Positions 10,214 to 21,764 of a stretch of DNA of 64,000 nt are shown here, piece after piece (within the stretch, counting starts at the first letter, position 1; every line of letters starts with the position of its first letter). A program made the position numbers and the translations under genes. This DNA comes from Cristatella mucedo (taxonomy: Eukaryota > Bryozoa > Phylactolaemata > Cristatellidae): the NCBI GenBank assembly GCA_009760855.2, contig WPIO01000113.1:1147001-1211000 (forward strand), in the 5' to 3' direction. The notes beneath the pieces were generated by a model. That model was given only the letters and a program-made list of their open reading frames with translations, searched no databases and had not been told where the DNA came from.

Positions 10214-12470
10214 GCACTGAGCAACGAAGCCTGCACATAAGTCGATCTGTGTCTGGCCCTGCTACATCACTCCCACTGATAGTTCTTTGCTTACGGTTAG
10301 GTGGTGGAATAATGGTTGTGACCGTTGTATCGCCGGCGGCACATGAATCTTTAGCTGCTTCGAATGTCCCTAGCCTTCGAAGCCTGTGATTGACCGGATG
10401 CTTTAGGGGACGTTGGGACCGATCTGCTTTCCCTCCATAGCGATCTCCTTGACCCGGTGAACGTCGTCCAACGACGATTGCTCGACCGAGGAAGCATGGA
10501 CGAAGGGTACCCCTGCAGCTGACGGATCACCTGTTTTCCAGAATCCCGACGGGACCGTGTACTTGTGCATATTTGACCTGTTGCTTCAGATACTCTCTCA
10601 GCTTGCACCGGAATCAGGACGTGACGCGATGCCGGAGCAGCCGGCACTTGCAGGTGTGACCTCGGCCACCTGATTCCCCACTCCCTCCCTTAGCTCCGGC
10701 AGTCGACCCAAGCGACCTCAACTCGGAGGTGACCAAGGAGGATCAGCACTTGCCCTAACGTGAGCCGACTGGAGCTCAACGTGATCCTCCCTCCACCTGC
10801 ACTGGCTCAGGGTGCCGGTTGGTGGTGGCAGCAGACACACGCTGAGGGCTCTTAGGCTAGCAGCCAAAGGCCGACTGGTGGCATAGCTCATAGTGCTGCC
10901 CTAGCGAAAGGTCGACAGACACACTGAGCAAACAGGCATCGTGTGACTCAGCTCCTTTTCATGAAGCCACGTGGGTGCCCACCGCCGGTCGCACGACGAT
11001 ACGGTTGAACTTCTACTTTTGGGGGCTCTTAGGTGCAAGTAGGCTCGAATGTAACTGTGTGGAACCAGAAGTGCTCCTGTTTTTTGTCTGCTTTTGGGGG
11101 GTACGTACCATCAGAGGACCAGCATATGTAGGTCCAGCTCAGGCAGCAGTATGCCCATCAGAGTTGAGTATCACAAGTGAGATCTGACCAGGTCACCTGA
11201 GCGTGGTCCTGGCTGGTGTAGTACTGTAATGCTGCTGATAATACCAGCCGAGCATTGTAGTAGGTGCACTGTTGTTGTGCATGCTTGCTGTTGTTCATTG
11301 TAGCCGATACGTCACCTTTTCGGTAGCCGTGTGGTCGTTGATTTGCAACCTTTAGGCTAGCCACATGCACCGAGTTAGGGGGACCAACAGGTCCAGACTC
11401 CCACGGCTGCCGAGCCGATCCGACTGGGCATGTGCTGACCGTGCAGGGTGGGGGAGGCTTGGGGAAGAGATGCCAGCAAGTACTCTTCAGCCGTTCTAAA
11501 TAATTTTGCTTGCTAGGTCAAGGTCTTTCATCGTCTTAATCCTGGCTATGCTCCTTGGGTGCTCACCGGCAGGTTCAGGGCAAAAGGAGGCTGAAGCACG
11601 GCGTTACAAGCTAGGACGTCGTCGCTCATCGTGACGATGACACGCGACGAGCTTCACTCTCGCCACCCCTCCCTCTCTTTCTTCTGCTTCGCATTGCATT
11701 ATCCGGTCACCCTTTGGTGGACTCAGCTGCTGTCTCAATTCGTGTGAACCTTCTAGCATGAAGTCGTCGGCCAGGCTTGGTGCTGACTTTGAATTAATTC
11801 TACGTTTCTGTTAATGCGACGGTGTGTTTCCTTGTCAACTATGCTGGCAAGTCGGGAGCCACAGTCCGCCGGTCTGACCACTCTGCACGTGTGTGAAGCC
11901 AATTGCAGCTGTCGTGGCTGGCGACACCGAGGCTGCTCCCACTTACATGTCTGGCAGTTGTGTGTGAACTCTTTGTTCGCTCTTTCTCCTCCTCCTACCT
12001 CCCCCCCCCCCCCCCCCCCCCCCGTCGTAGTCAGTCGTCAGCTGCTGAGTGACGTCGTGTAGTCGGCTGCTGCTAGGTGCCGTGCCAAGGCCTAGAGCAA
12101 GCAGATCGATGGGCCTGCCTACGCTCACTAGTGAGTGCCCCAGCTTAACGGCAGCCGGCTTTGTTTGGCTCGCATAGGTCAGGGGTGCAGCTGCCTCGGA
12201 CTGCCCACAAGGTCGCTAGGGCTCACTAGGGGCACTTCCTGCAGCAACAATGCTCCATTAGGCAATAATATTATTAACCGTCTTCCTGCCGGCGCCCTGT
12301 GGCTACGTCTGCCGGTCGAGCTATGAGCAGGTTTTGAAAGTCTGCCTGTCGGAAGCTCAGGCTCACATAAAGAGAGGGCTTCCCTTCCTTCTGTACTTGA
12401 GAGTGGCAGAGTGTCAGCAGCCGAGCTGGCTGCCACGTCTGCTGTCCCAGCATCATCGCAACTCTTGCTG
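10214..12470. other. No gene recognised
   Basis: Mixed-composition sequence with short ORFs on both strands that lack domains or splice-supported continuity. Confidence 0.5.
12001..12023. repeat. Poly(C) tract
   Basis: 23 consecutive C. Confidence 0.9.
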
Positions 12471-12640
12471 TGCATCCGGCGGTCCTTCGACCGTGCTTCC
12501 GAGCCCTGTTCTGTGCAGACGACCTCTGCATCCGGCGGTCATGTGGCCATGCTGCCAAGCCTTTCTCTGTGCAGACGGCCTCTGTCTTGCTGTTTTGGCC
12601 GTGACAGCCTTGTGCCGGCCTGCGTCCGGGCCTCTCGGTG
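12471..12640 (+). repeat. 56-bp tandem repeat, two clear copies and a decayed third
   Basis: TGCATCCGGCGGTC starts at 12471 and 12527, and both copies end in CTGTGCAGACGACCTC or CTGTGCAGACGGCCTC. A weaker third unit follows from 12583. Confidence 0.75.
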
Positions 12641-12829
12641 GTGGTGCAGCAGGGTCGAGCCCTGGGCCTTGCAGGTTCAAGAGTGTGGTCAACCGAGGGT
12701 CTATGGTCAACCACTACGAATGCCGTGCCTGCTTTTAGTCACTAACACATTAGCAATTGTTCATCGTCTATATAGTAGTGTCGGAGTGTGTGCAGCCACC
12801 GTTCTGTGGACAGCATTGCTTGCAAGTCC

Positions 12830-12935
12830 GAATGGTTTTAATAATAATCACGATAATGCATTTTGCGCAGGGCCCTCAGAGAACATAATCTCATTCTTTG
12901 AGTGCTTTACATAAGTTGTAAAGGGAGCACGATCA
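12830..12935 (-). mobile_element. LINE-C 3' tail, minus orientation
   Basis: TTTTAATAATAATCACGATA, then the diverged hairpin GGGCCCTCAGAGAACATAAT and GTGCTTTACATAAGTTGTAA. Confidence 0.65.
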
Positions 12936-13641
12936 AATAGTGGTAACATGCACAATGTCAAAAAGCTTTTTTAGAGGTGGCTTGTGCACGATCGTTGCTC
13001 TCTCCTCTCTCTTTCTCTCTACTACTCTCAAGCGCTGCGCTTCCCCATGACACCGCCAGCTCCAGCTGAGGCACCTGGCTTGCCCAGGCTGTCAGCTGCA
13101 GCTCGCGAGCTGCTTGCAGTTCCGGCGAGTGTCCTGAACCCAAACCCTTGCTTTGTTGCCTTTCTTTGCTTCGCGGCCGTTTGAAGCCTGGAGGTTGAAT
13201 GGAGCTGGCCGTCTGGCCAACCTCCGTTGGGGGGGGGGGGCAGGGGGCAGCAGAATGGGCAGTGGCCCATGCGCTATTGCTTGCAACTCTGGTTCTCAGC
13301 CTGCCTATAGGTCAAGCGCTGGCACTTGGTCGTGGCTTAGGTCACCGGCACGATTGTTGCTGTGCAGGCGTTTCTTAATGCCTGCTCTCGTCGAAGCCAC
13401 AGTTGCTCTCTGCTGCTGTGTACCCGAGGAAGTTGAATCGGCTGAGCTAGCTGAGCTGTGTGCAGCTGCTGCTGGCCAACCAGATTGGCGGAGGAGTAGG
13501 GGTAGCCGAACTGCTTTCCCTGGCAAGTGCAGCAGCTGCCAGTGCTGACAGCCAGAAGTGGGGCAAGAGTACACCGCGATGGTAGATGGATGGTTATTCA
13601 CATAGCAACCTTAGTCAACAGGCGACCCGAGCTTGCCCAAA

Positions 13642-13713
13642 GGCTCCATAGATATCACTTGACTACAGCTCATAGACATCACTGACCCACAGTTCATAGC
13701 CATCACTGACCAC
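13642..13713 (+). repeat. Three-copy 24-bp tandem repeat
   Basis: Units begin at 13642, 13666 and 13690; the last two read CAGCTCATAGACATCACTGA and CAGTTCATAGCCATCACTGA. Confidence 0.85.
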
Positions 13714-13844
13714 TGCTGGTTGACCGTGATAGGTCTTCCCGGCATTGGGCCGAGAGTGACCTGGGTGTTGGGCAATTTATCTTTGAGTGGTGGAATGAGG
13801 AACCAGCCGACAAGACCACTGCTGGTAATCTTGTTTCCTCTGCA

Positions 13845-13912
13845 GCAAATGTGAAGCGCCTAGACAGAGATGGAGTTCTCTTGAGGGCGATCAAGTATTA
13901 TTATTATTTATC
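13845..13912 (+). mobile_element. LINE-C or SINE-B type 3' tail fragment
   Basis: GCAAATGTGAAGCGCCTAGA, GTTCTCTTGAGGGCGATCAA and a TATTATTATT end. Confidence 0.6.
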
Positions 13913-13913
13913 T

Positions 13914-15648
13914 TATCCTGTTCCGGAAGAACCCGGTAGGGAATCTTGCTTTACAATGTTCTTTTTGGCTGCGGTTATCCCAGCTTCGCTTGTGGCCCTG
14001 CCTCTGGTGGCTTTACCCCTATTTTACAACGGCCTCTGCCTACCTCGGTCCACCAGGGCAAGTGAAAGCAGCTCTCGTTGGCTAGTTAGGCCGCTAGCCG
14101 CCCGACGATTCTTTTGAAGGATAGGGGTTTTGGGATGGGCCTTCGCTCTACTGACCAGTGACCACCATCCACATCCTTTGTTCGTTGTCCACCAGCTGGC
14201 GTCTGGGCCAGCCAGCCTGACACACCACAGCCAGCCATGTCGGCTGTGACATTGTCTTTGTTGCCCGGCCCGTCTGGCCTGGGCTTTGTTGTTTGCTGGC
14301 ACTGCTTAATCCGCAAAGAGTCTTTGTTGTCTGCAGCCAGGTGCTGAGCCGGTGGCCACATGCAGCTGCCTGCTGTTATCTTCCCTCGGTGGCCTGGCAC
14401 TCGCTGGTTGACTCTTTGTCTCGTGGCTCTGTGGCCTCTGCTGCAGCAGGATTTGTCTCTGTCGCCAGCATGAGCTTCCTGGCCTGCTGCCTGCCTTCCT
14501 GCCCCCCCCCCCGTCCGGATGAGCTGCTAACCCCTCCCTTCTCTAACGGGCTGTTTCGGCACCATCCGAAGTGCCCAGTTGAATTGTTGTGTGATGGGGG
14601 GGGGGTACATCTCTAATCAGCAGGGAGGGTCGGGTCATCAGTAATCAGCTGGGAGGGGGCATCGGCTGAAATCCAGCTGTTTGCCGACTATTAATAGATC
14701 GACAGACAGCCAGGCTTGCTCAATAGTAGCCGATTAGTACCAGATGGAGGCTGGACACCGGAGGTAGTAGACTAGACAGGACCTGCTCTCTCCATTTAGG
14801 TGGGTCAGCTTTCAAGGGCTGCAGTGTGAGCCTCACATCTGTGGCCCTCAGGCTGTCGTATCGGCTGCTCGTGGAAGGACGAGAAGCAGCAGCCTGACAA
14901 ACTCGGGCTTGTTCTCGGCATGTAAGACGATTGAAAGGCTTCGAAGAGCCAGTATGGAACTGGGAGGCCGGTCTGGCTCCTCACAGTCAGTCCGCCAGCT
15001 GACTCTTGCCAACCATCAACCAGGGCTTCAAGCATGGTTTCCTGCGGCCTTCTTTTTTCGGTATCTCCTGCCGCTCAGATCCATCTGCCGTTCTGAGTGT
15101 TCGTCGCAGGTTTCCCGGTTTTCGAAGCGAGACGTGTGCAGTCGACAGACAGGCTGATCGATACCGGCTACGGCCCCTTGCTTTGGCCGGAATGCCCACG
15201 AAACTGCTGCCACGGCGGGTGGGGCTGCCGTCCCGTGACGCGACTGAAGTTTTCCTGTGCCTTGCTGGTTCACGCGTGCATGGTTGTGGATGCGTAGATT
15301 TTGCGCCACCCCTCCGCCGCTCCGGTCAGAAATCGGCCTGCTCTGCTCACCATCTAGCTGATCAAGAGGTCACGGCCTTCTGGAAGCAGTCGCTGCGAAC
15401 CTTCCTGAGGCATCGTCGCTCTAGTCATTCGTTCTCGAAGTCTCATCTCCCCACTGCTGCTCCGATTCGGTTGTCGTCGTCCGATCGGGCTGTGCTGCAT
15501 TCCGGACTAGGCTTGACTCTTAAGGGCAGCCGGTGCCGTGCCAGATCTAAAACCTGTAAAGTGTCAGCCATGCTGCTTAAATCCTGCCACAAATAATGTG
15601 AGTGCCGTCGTCGGCCAGCAATTGATCCCTAATCTGCTTCATTGCAGC
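13914..15648. other. No gene recognised; upstream of SPSB
   Basis: Several short frames; the longest, 15006-15596 (+), has no domain. May contain SPSB 5'UTR exons or regulatory DNA; none could be identified. Confidence 0.5.
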
Positions 15649-15870
15649 TCCTGCGTCCTGCTGGGCTGCTAGCCACCGGAACTGGCCAGCCCTCCTAAAA
15701 GGGCAAGGCATCCAGCCGGTGACGACAAAGCCGACGACAACGTAGATACCAGCGGCGCCACTGTCACCGCCAGCCGAGATCGTCCGTCGACAGGCAGTGC
15801 TGTGTGCGCCGAAGTCACCGACAACCAGCTTGCCGACTCCAACGTTTCATCGGCGACTGCGCTTGGCCAA
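15649..15870 (+). other. Probable 5'UTR/upstream part of SPSB exon 1
   Basis: An acceptor-like tract (CTTCATTGCAG) ends at 15648, and a second AG at 15671-15672 coincides with the in-frame TAG. From 15673 the SPSB frame is open but has no ATG before 15871. This fits a 5'UTR, or an N-terminal extension encoded with an upstream exon. Inference only; cDNA would settle it. Confidence 0.4.
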
Positions 15871-16810
15871 ATGAGCATGGGCCAGAGAATGTCGGGCGGA
15901 GTGAAACCGATCGGACAGCATCGTGACGCCAACGGTGGCGAGAGCGTGTCTAAGGACCCTCGTCCTGTCGGCCAGCAGCAGCCAGCTGCAGCGGCGCTGC
16001 CGCACCATCACCACAACAACCAGAGCAGCGGTCGCCATCAGCACCCGCAGCAGGCACACACGCTGCTAAACGCTGCAGCAGCTTCAGCTGGGGCAGCCAC
16101 ACTGCCCGCCGCCGGCTCGCAGACGCTGCCCCCTCCCGCGCATGTCGGGGCGGCAGCGTCGGCCGGGTCCTACGAGCCACCTCTGAGGCTGGCCGAGCTG
16201 CTGGCCGCGCCAGCTCCGCCACCGGACGTGCAGGCTCGCCACGCCTGGAACGCCGCCGACTGCTCGCTCAACATGTATGTCAAGGAGAGCGATGCGCTGA
16301 CGTTCCACCGCCATCCGGTGGCGCAGAGCACCGACGCGGCTCGAGGCCGCGCGTGTTACCAGCGAGGTCTGCACGTCTGGGAGATCCGCTGGAGCCGCCA
16401 GCAGCGAGGCACGCATGCCGTGGTCGGCGTGGGCGAGCTGAGTGCGCCACTGCACTGCGGCGGCTACGCCGCGCTGGTCGGCGCCAACGAGCGTTCCTGG
16501 GGCTGGGACATCGGACGCCTGCGGCTGTGTCACGCTGCTGCTGCCACTGGTGGCAGCAGCGGGGGCAGCGAGAGCTACCCGCGGCAGCAGACTGTGGGCA
16601 GCTGTGGTGCCGAGAGTTCGACGGGCTTTGCGGTCCCCGACTCGTTCCTGGTCGTGCTGGACATGGACGAGGGCACGCTGGGATTCGCCGTGAACGGCCG
16701 CTACCTGGGCGTGGCGTTCGGCGGGCTGAGAGGCCGCAAGTTGTATCCCATGGTGAGCGCTGTCTGGGGACACTGCGAGGTGACTCTTCGCTACATGGGT
16801 GGACTCGATC
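15871..16810 (+). CDS. SPSB1/4-like: SPSB-like coding exon 1 (N-terminal extension and SPRY domain)
   Basis: This exon ends at the donor GATC|GTAAGT. It encodes the low-complexity N-terminus and the whole SPRY domain. Relative to vertebrate SPSB1 there is a Gly/Ser/Ala-rich insertion around residues 222-253, between the [11 protein letters not shown] strand and [10 protein letters not shown]. If the intron were retained, the frame would run through a (TGC)10 tract as poly-Ala and stop at 16899, losing the SOCS box. Confidence 0.93.
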
Positions 16811-18531
16811 GTAAGTATCACCGTGCTGCTGCTGCTGCTGCTGCTGCTGCTGCGGGGCATCTCCTTGGGCTTTCATCTGTTTTGCCTGGACAGGCTTAGC
16901 TAAGAGTTATTTGGACGATTATGCTAAGAAGGGGGTGTCAGATCTTGTCCCAACAGGGGAGGCGCATCTATCATAGGACCACCTAAAGGACGTAGAAAAC
17001 AGCGAGCTAGCTTACCACCGAGATAAAAATTCCTTCAGTTCCTACTCCTTTGCCTCGCCCCCCTTGCGACTTGACTTGTAACTCGTTTCGCCAAGGCTGT
17101 ATGGGTGGCACGTGTGAGCCAATAGCTGCTTGTGAATTGTTTAATGGCCGCGGGCGTTTTGTTAACACCAAGAAAACTTATGAGGTGATAAGTGATATAT
17201 CTTATCCTCTTTGTTACCCCTAAAGATAAGGGATGTCGATGGCCCCATGTTGCTGCTGGTGCTTTTTTGTGGCATTTTTCTCCTCTCAAGCTTCACCTAC
17301 CTCGGGGTGAAAGTTATTACTCGTCCCACTCTTTTTAGTTGATGCTATTCAGTCGTAGCTGCCACGGATCGCACGTTCGGGTCGTCCTGAGTTCACAACA
17401 CAGCTGGCTAGATAGCAGCCCACTGCACTACTCACTCCTGACCGACAGCTGTTCTTACCCGGTGATTAGGTGCTTACCCAGGACTAGGAAGCCACGTCAT
17501 GCCTAAGTGCAAGTGGGGCAACTTTTGGATCAAGCAGCAGCACCGAAATTGTCGTTTGCTTGATTGGCAGAAAACAATCGCTTGCATAACACGGTCGTTG
17601 CCGTTGCATGGAGAGGTGCCCTTGGGCCTGGGGTGGTTGCCCAGAAGAGGCTGCTGCCGGTGCCAACTGCTCGATGCAGCAACGCTGCTCTTGGCAGGCT
17701 TGAAAGAGACATGCTGCCGAGATCCAACCAATAGATGGTTCGATGAATTCACTTTTGATTCGGCAAAGCTTTAGGTTGCTTCATGATGACTCAGAGAATG
17801 CTACCACTCGCAGGCAGCAGCAGCTGCTGAGGTGCCTGAGCTGCCAGAGCTTTCAGTTGCTGGGTCTTGGTCGCCCAGTTGTGATAAGGATCGCTTCGAT
17901 AGATCGGCTAGTCGCTACCTTGGTTCGGTCCGTCGACCGGCTGCCCTGCTATTGCCTTCCTCTTTTTTCAACGTCCTCACCACCGTCGTGCACTCCCATC
18001 CCAAGACCTTTTACTGACGGTCGTCGTCCGTCTGCAGCTGCCCATCTGCAGCTGCCCATCTGCCTACATACGTTCCTCCGAGTATCCACATTTCGTGCTC
18101 ACCACATGTACATGCCTGTGTGTCTAGACTGTGTACTTGCTGGTCAATTTTCCTATGGGACGGGGCATTGCCGTTTTGAGGCGAGTCGGTCAGTGGTTCT
18201 GTTGTGATCTGAGGCCAGCCATTGGGCCACCCATTGGTAGCCTTGTCGCCTGGACCTGACCCCCCAGCACTGTCTTGCCTGCAGCTGTGTAAACAGAAGT
18301 ATTTTTTGTCGATCTCATTTATGAAATTCTTCCAATGTTGCTGTCTGCATGACTAGCGGATGGTTTTTTGAGGATGTATCTGAACTCTGTTCTTTTTCAG
18401 CACAACCCATGCCGCTCAGGGACATCTGCCGCCGCGCCATCCGAAGGCAAGTGGGCCGAGATAACGTTGCAGATGCGTCCCAGCAGCTGCCGTTGCCCGG
18501 CTGCCTCAAGACCTTCCTGTTGGAACGTTGA
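15871..18531 (+). CDS. SPSB1/4-like: SPSB-family protein (SPRY domain + SOCS box), two coding exons
   Basis: Coding sequence is join(15871..16810, 18401..18531), 356 residues. From the family, this is a substrate adaptor of the Elongin B/C-Cullin-5-Rbx2 ubiquitin ligase; relatives (GUSTAVUS, SPSB1/2/4) bind Asp/Glu-Ile/Leu-Asn-Asn-Asn peptides such as those in VASA. Seen: residues 1-105 are low-complexity (His, Gln, Ala, Pro). The SPRY/B30.2 domain spans about 120-313 and has [65 protein letters not shown] and VSAVWGHCE. The SOCS box at 314-356 has a BC-box ([11 protein letters not shown]) and a Cul5-type LPLP. The intron is phase 1 (GATC|GTAAGT ... TTTTTCAG|CA). The first in-frame ATG is at 15871; the frame is open back to a TAG at 15670-15672, so an upstream exon could add residues. 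Family members are about 270 residues, so this one is long. SPSB1 versus SPSB4 cannot be decided. Confidence 0.93.
16811..18400 (+). other. SPSB-like intron
   Basis: A 1590-bp GT-AG phase-1 intron. It opens GTAAGTATCACCG and then runs directly into ten TGC triplets. No other coding potential or transposon was recognised inside it. Near 18036-18063 a 14-bp unit (CTGCAGCTGCCCAT) is repeated twice. Confidence 0.85.
16824..16853 (+). repeat. (TGC)10 triplet microsatellite 13 bp inside the SPSB intron
   Basis: Ten perfect TGC units begin 13 bases after the donor GT. In the retained-intron frame they read as ten alanines. Confidence 0.97.
18401..18531 (+). CDS. SPSB1/4-like: SPSB-like coding exon 2 (SOCS box)
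   Basis: The acceptor is TTCTTTTTCAG|CACAACCC. The first two bases complete the split codon to give [15 protein letters not shown], colinear with SPSB proteins. The exon encodes the 43-residue SOCS box ending KTFLLER before TGA at 18529-18531. The BC-box cysteine and the LPLP Cul5 motif are both present. Confidence 0.92.
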
Positions 18532-20340
18532 CCCCTCGACAACAGGCTGTATGAGCCACCGTCGTCGGAAAACCGACGGGAAACTTATTGCTCTGTCGTG
18601 CCCGGGGGAACTAGCCAGTGCAGGATGAAGCAGCTTTTGAAGTTGAATTCATGGATCGGTGTCGGGCCCACACTTGCATTCTGTACCTCCCCCGATCGAC
18701 TGCCTGTCGGTAGCCGTTGCTGACTATTGCTGCAAGTGCCTCATGGCCGACGCTAGGAGATTATCTAGCGGTGCTCAGTGAGAGCTCTCGACCGGTCGAG
18801 CTCTCAACAAACCTCCGTGCGACATGTCGTGGCAGCTGGCTTTGACTGCTTCCTCTCATTCCTTCGAAAGCGACCGGGTGGCCAGCCAGCCAGCAGCTCG
18901 GTGGCAGCATCAGGCCGAACGAATCAGCTGTCATGAACGAAGGCCAAGCCTTCGATGGCTATCGCTCGGAAGAGGCCATTTCTCTCGCCCAGATCGCAGC
19001 TGCTGTGCAGTCGTCGCCTCGTCTTCGGGAGACTTTTTGTTCCTCAGGCTGCCAACCGAACTCAATTGCCCTTGCTGCCCTTAGTGCCCGCATCGGCGCC
19101 ATGGCATCGATGGGACCGCATCTCCAGTCTGCTGGGCCAGCCGAGCTTAAATCGCTGTGATATCGTCTCGACGTCGCTCTGCCTGGCTATGGGAGCAGGA
19201 AAGCTTGTGCAGCTTCGGCAGCAGGCATTTGTGGCAAGCCTTCGATGGGGCCATGGCCACAAGTGCCTGTCCTTGTCTTAGGGCTGGTCCAATTGTTCAC
19301 ATGATGGATAACAGCTGGATGGGGTGGGGGACAGATCAGGCGAAGGCATGGCCAGTTGCAGCCACTGTCAGCCCAAGCTAAGATAATATTTATTGTTCTG
19401 ACCGTTGCACTGTGACCCGTGTAACTCCTGTTTTGTACCTCTGTTACGTTGCAGTCATCGGCTGTGCTGGCCAGCTTGGACGGCTTCCTGTGCTGCAATT
19501 GTTAAGTTCTGCTTTTTTTGTAATACATCGCTAAAGAAAAAACCGAGTCAGTGCTTTTCTGTTTCGTGTAGAATGGTTGATCGCTGAAAAAGTGCTTGGT
19601 CCTTGCTCTTAAATGCCGACTGCTTTGCACTTATTTCTGATTTCTTTTTGGTTTGTGAGTGTTTAAAGTTGGCTGTTTTCTTAAAATCAATTGCTGCGAG
19701 TACCGAACATCGACCAAATGCAAGGGCAGCTGCTAGCAAATGCAAGGGCCATCAGTAGTCCAAGATTACTCGAGCATAACGCCCACTTTGTATCTGTGGC
19801 TTTGGGAAGTTACAGACGGAGATGCATATATTCGTATATAGGTGTTGTGTCCTGCAGGTGCTTTCGGATCTAGTTATGAGTTATGCATATGAATTCAGTT
19901 ATTGGTTCAAGCTATTCGTGACCATCACTTAATAGTGGCTGCACAAGTACTTTCATAGGAGATCACAGATGTACAGTATGCATCTTGTCAGTAACTTGAA
20001 TCGATACAGACCAAGTGGGCATTATGCCTTTCTATGTACCAGTAACAAAACGCTGCCTGCTCGTCCAAGATGTCAAGACTATTTCCTAACAAGGCAAGCC
20101 TTGTTTCCAGCCTCACCAACCAGCCATGCCACAGCGACTCCGTTACCCTGAGTGGCTGCCGAGTTGTACAGAACAGAACGGTCACTCATCTTAACTTGGC
20201 TGCGGTGGAGCTCCGGGCAGCAATCCTTCGGCCATTAATGCAGTAAGCCTACCACCATTCAGCGAGGTGGACTATGGCTTGGGGGCAATGGGCAAAGCTA
20301 TGAGTCAAGCCCGAGTGCCTGTCCCTGCCTTTGCAGTGGT
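18532..20340 (+). other. SPSB 3'UTR and intergenic DNA, no gene recognised
   Basis: This lies downstream of the SPSB stop. No AATAAA was found within about 3 kb, so the 3' end could not be placed. A short match to the LINE-D 3' end (AGTTACAGACGGAGATGCAT) lies at about 19807-19827. The small ORFs here have no recognisable domain. Confidence 0.5.
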
Positions 20341-20719
20341 CTCACACGTGACCTGTCAATGCACTTCCACGTCTGTTCGCTCACCATAATCAATGCTGGT
20401 TTAATGTTAATCTTGCCTGCTGCTGCAGCTGCCACCGCCGACGACAAGACCCTCCTCAGCACACGAGAAAGCAGCAGCTACCCAGGCCGGAAGTATGAAG
20501 TGAACTTTGTTCAGGAAACTCTAATCCCAGCTGCCATAATCAAGCTTAGAGCCGGTGGGACTAAGTGGGGTGTTTAGCTGCACAGTTTCCTGTGGTGTAC
20601 TCAAAGCTTGAGCGGCTTTAGCTAAGCACGTGGTATCCAACAGACGTCAAACTCACGAAATATAGATGAAACGCATCTATTTCTCACAGCATTTAGTGAG
20701 TCCCTGCGATTCGTCCTTT

Positions 20720-20912
20720 ATGTGCTTATGCATGCTGATCCTGTGCATGTTACTCCTAAACATTTTATTTCCGTCGTTTATTGAGCATGCTAGCACTAAC
20801 AGTTCGATCGTACTTTCTTTGCCGAAAATGTAAAGTGCCTAGAGAGAAGTTGAGTTATCCGAGCGTGCTATATCAAATTCATTATTACAGTTATTATTAT
20901 TATGATAAGTTA
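20720..20912 (+). mobile_element. LINE-C 3' tail
   Basis: GCTGATCCTGTGCATGTTAC, AAATGTAAAGTGCCTAGAGA and an (ATT)n-like end at 20880-20905. Confidence 0.75.
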
Positions 20913-21520
20913 TAAGCGTAGCTTGAGTAAGAAGGGCAGTTGAGATAGTGAGTTGCAAGGAAGCAGTATGTCACGACGGCTGGAAATAACGTGCCATATT
21001 CGGCAGCTGGATAGTAGTTGTCATTGTGTAAAAATTTACTTCTACTGGCTAGGACCTTCAGATCAAAAGTTTCTGTCGCCAACTGTCTTTACACAGAGGA
21101 ACGGCCAGCTGCTCAGGTATGAAATAACCAAGCCATGGCAGGGCTGGTGGGTTTGAGTACTAATCTGCTTTGTATCCCTTGATGGACGAGAGTATATCGC
21201 AGTTCCTTGTAAAGCGCCTAGAAAGAGATTTAGTTCTCTGAGGGCGCTTTATCGAGTGCACTATTATTATTATTATTATTCCTTAAGAAAAGGAGACGCA
21301 GGAAGCTGGGCTGCTGGGCTTGTTTGCCCTTTGCCTTTTGGCAGCCACATTCGTCATCAGCCGACCATCCAAATCGGAATTGCAGTTATTAGGCCTGTGC
21401 AGAACCAAGGAGCAAGCTAAATTTATAGCAAGCCATGCCACGACCGCCGCGCCTTGTCTAATTGTAGACAGGGATCGAAGGACGGCTAGCTGTAGAAGCA
21501 GTCTTCACGATGAACCTTTG
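20905..21520 (-). mobile_element. LINE-D 3' fragment, minus orientation, interrupted
   Basis: 20905-21130 and about 21350-21460 match successive parts of LINE-D in reverse complement (TAGGACCTTCAGATCAAAAG; AATTGCAGTTATTAGGCCTG). A GCGC-hairpin/ATT tail element sits between them. Confidence 0.65.
21200..21282 (+). mobile_element. GCGC-hairpin/(ATT)n tail nested in LINE-D
   Basis: TGTAAAGCGCCTAGAAAGAG, TTCTCTGAGGGCGCTTTATC and (ATT)n. It splits a minus-oriented LINE-D fragment. Confidence 0.75.
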
Positions 21521-21764
21521 TAGCATGCGTGAAGTGTCTGGAAAGGTTAAGGTGCTATGCACATTTTATTGCAGCGAGCTATGTTATCTTCAGCATCGCT
21601 TTGCCACTCAAGACTTATCTGTCTTACAGAAAAATAAAAATATTTATATCCCCCCTAAGAAAACTAGATCACTGTCCAAGTACTTTGCATATGCTGGACT
21701 GCAAGAATATGTACATGAGTTACTGAGCAGGCACAGGCCCTTCAATAGGGATACCGCGTGCGAA

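Noticed and set aside
12471-13713. CRISPR-like array
   Set aside because: Direct tandem units without unique spacers in a eukaryotic genome.
15006-15596. 196-residue plus ORF upstream of SPSB
   Set aside because: No recognisable domain, no start context or splice support.
15802-15870. GTG at 15802 as the SPSB start
   Set aside because: Nuclear genes rarely start at GTG; the first in-frame ATG is 15871, with the upstream frame open to 15673.
16811-16899. Unspliced SPSB C-terminus with poly-Ala
   Set aside because: A strong GTAAGT donor and the perfectly matching SOCS-box exon at 18401 show this is intron.
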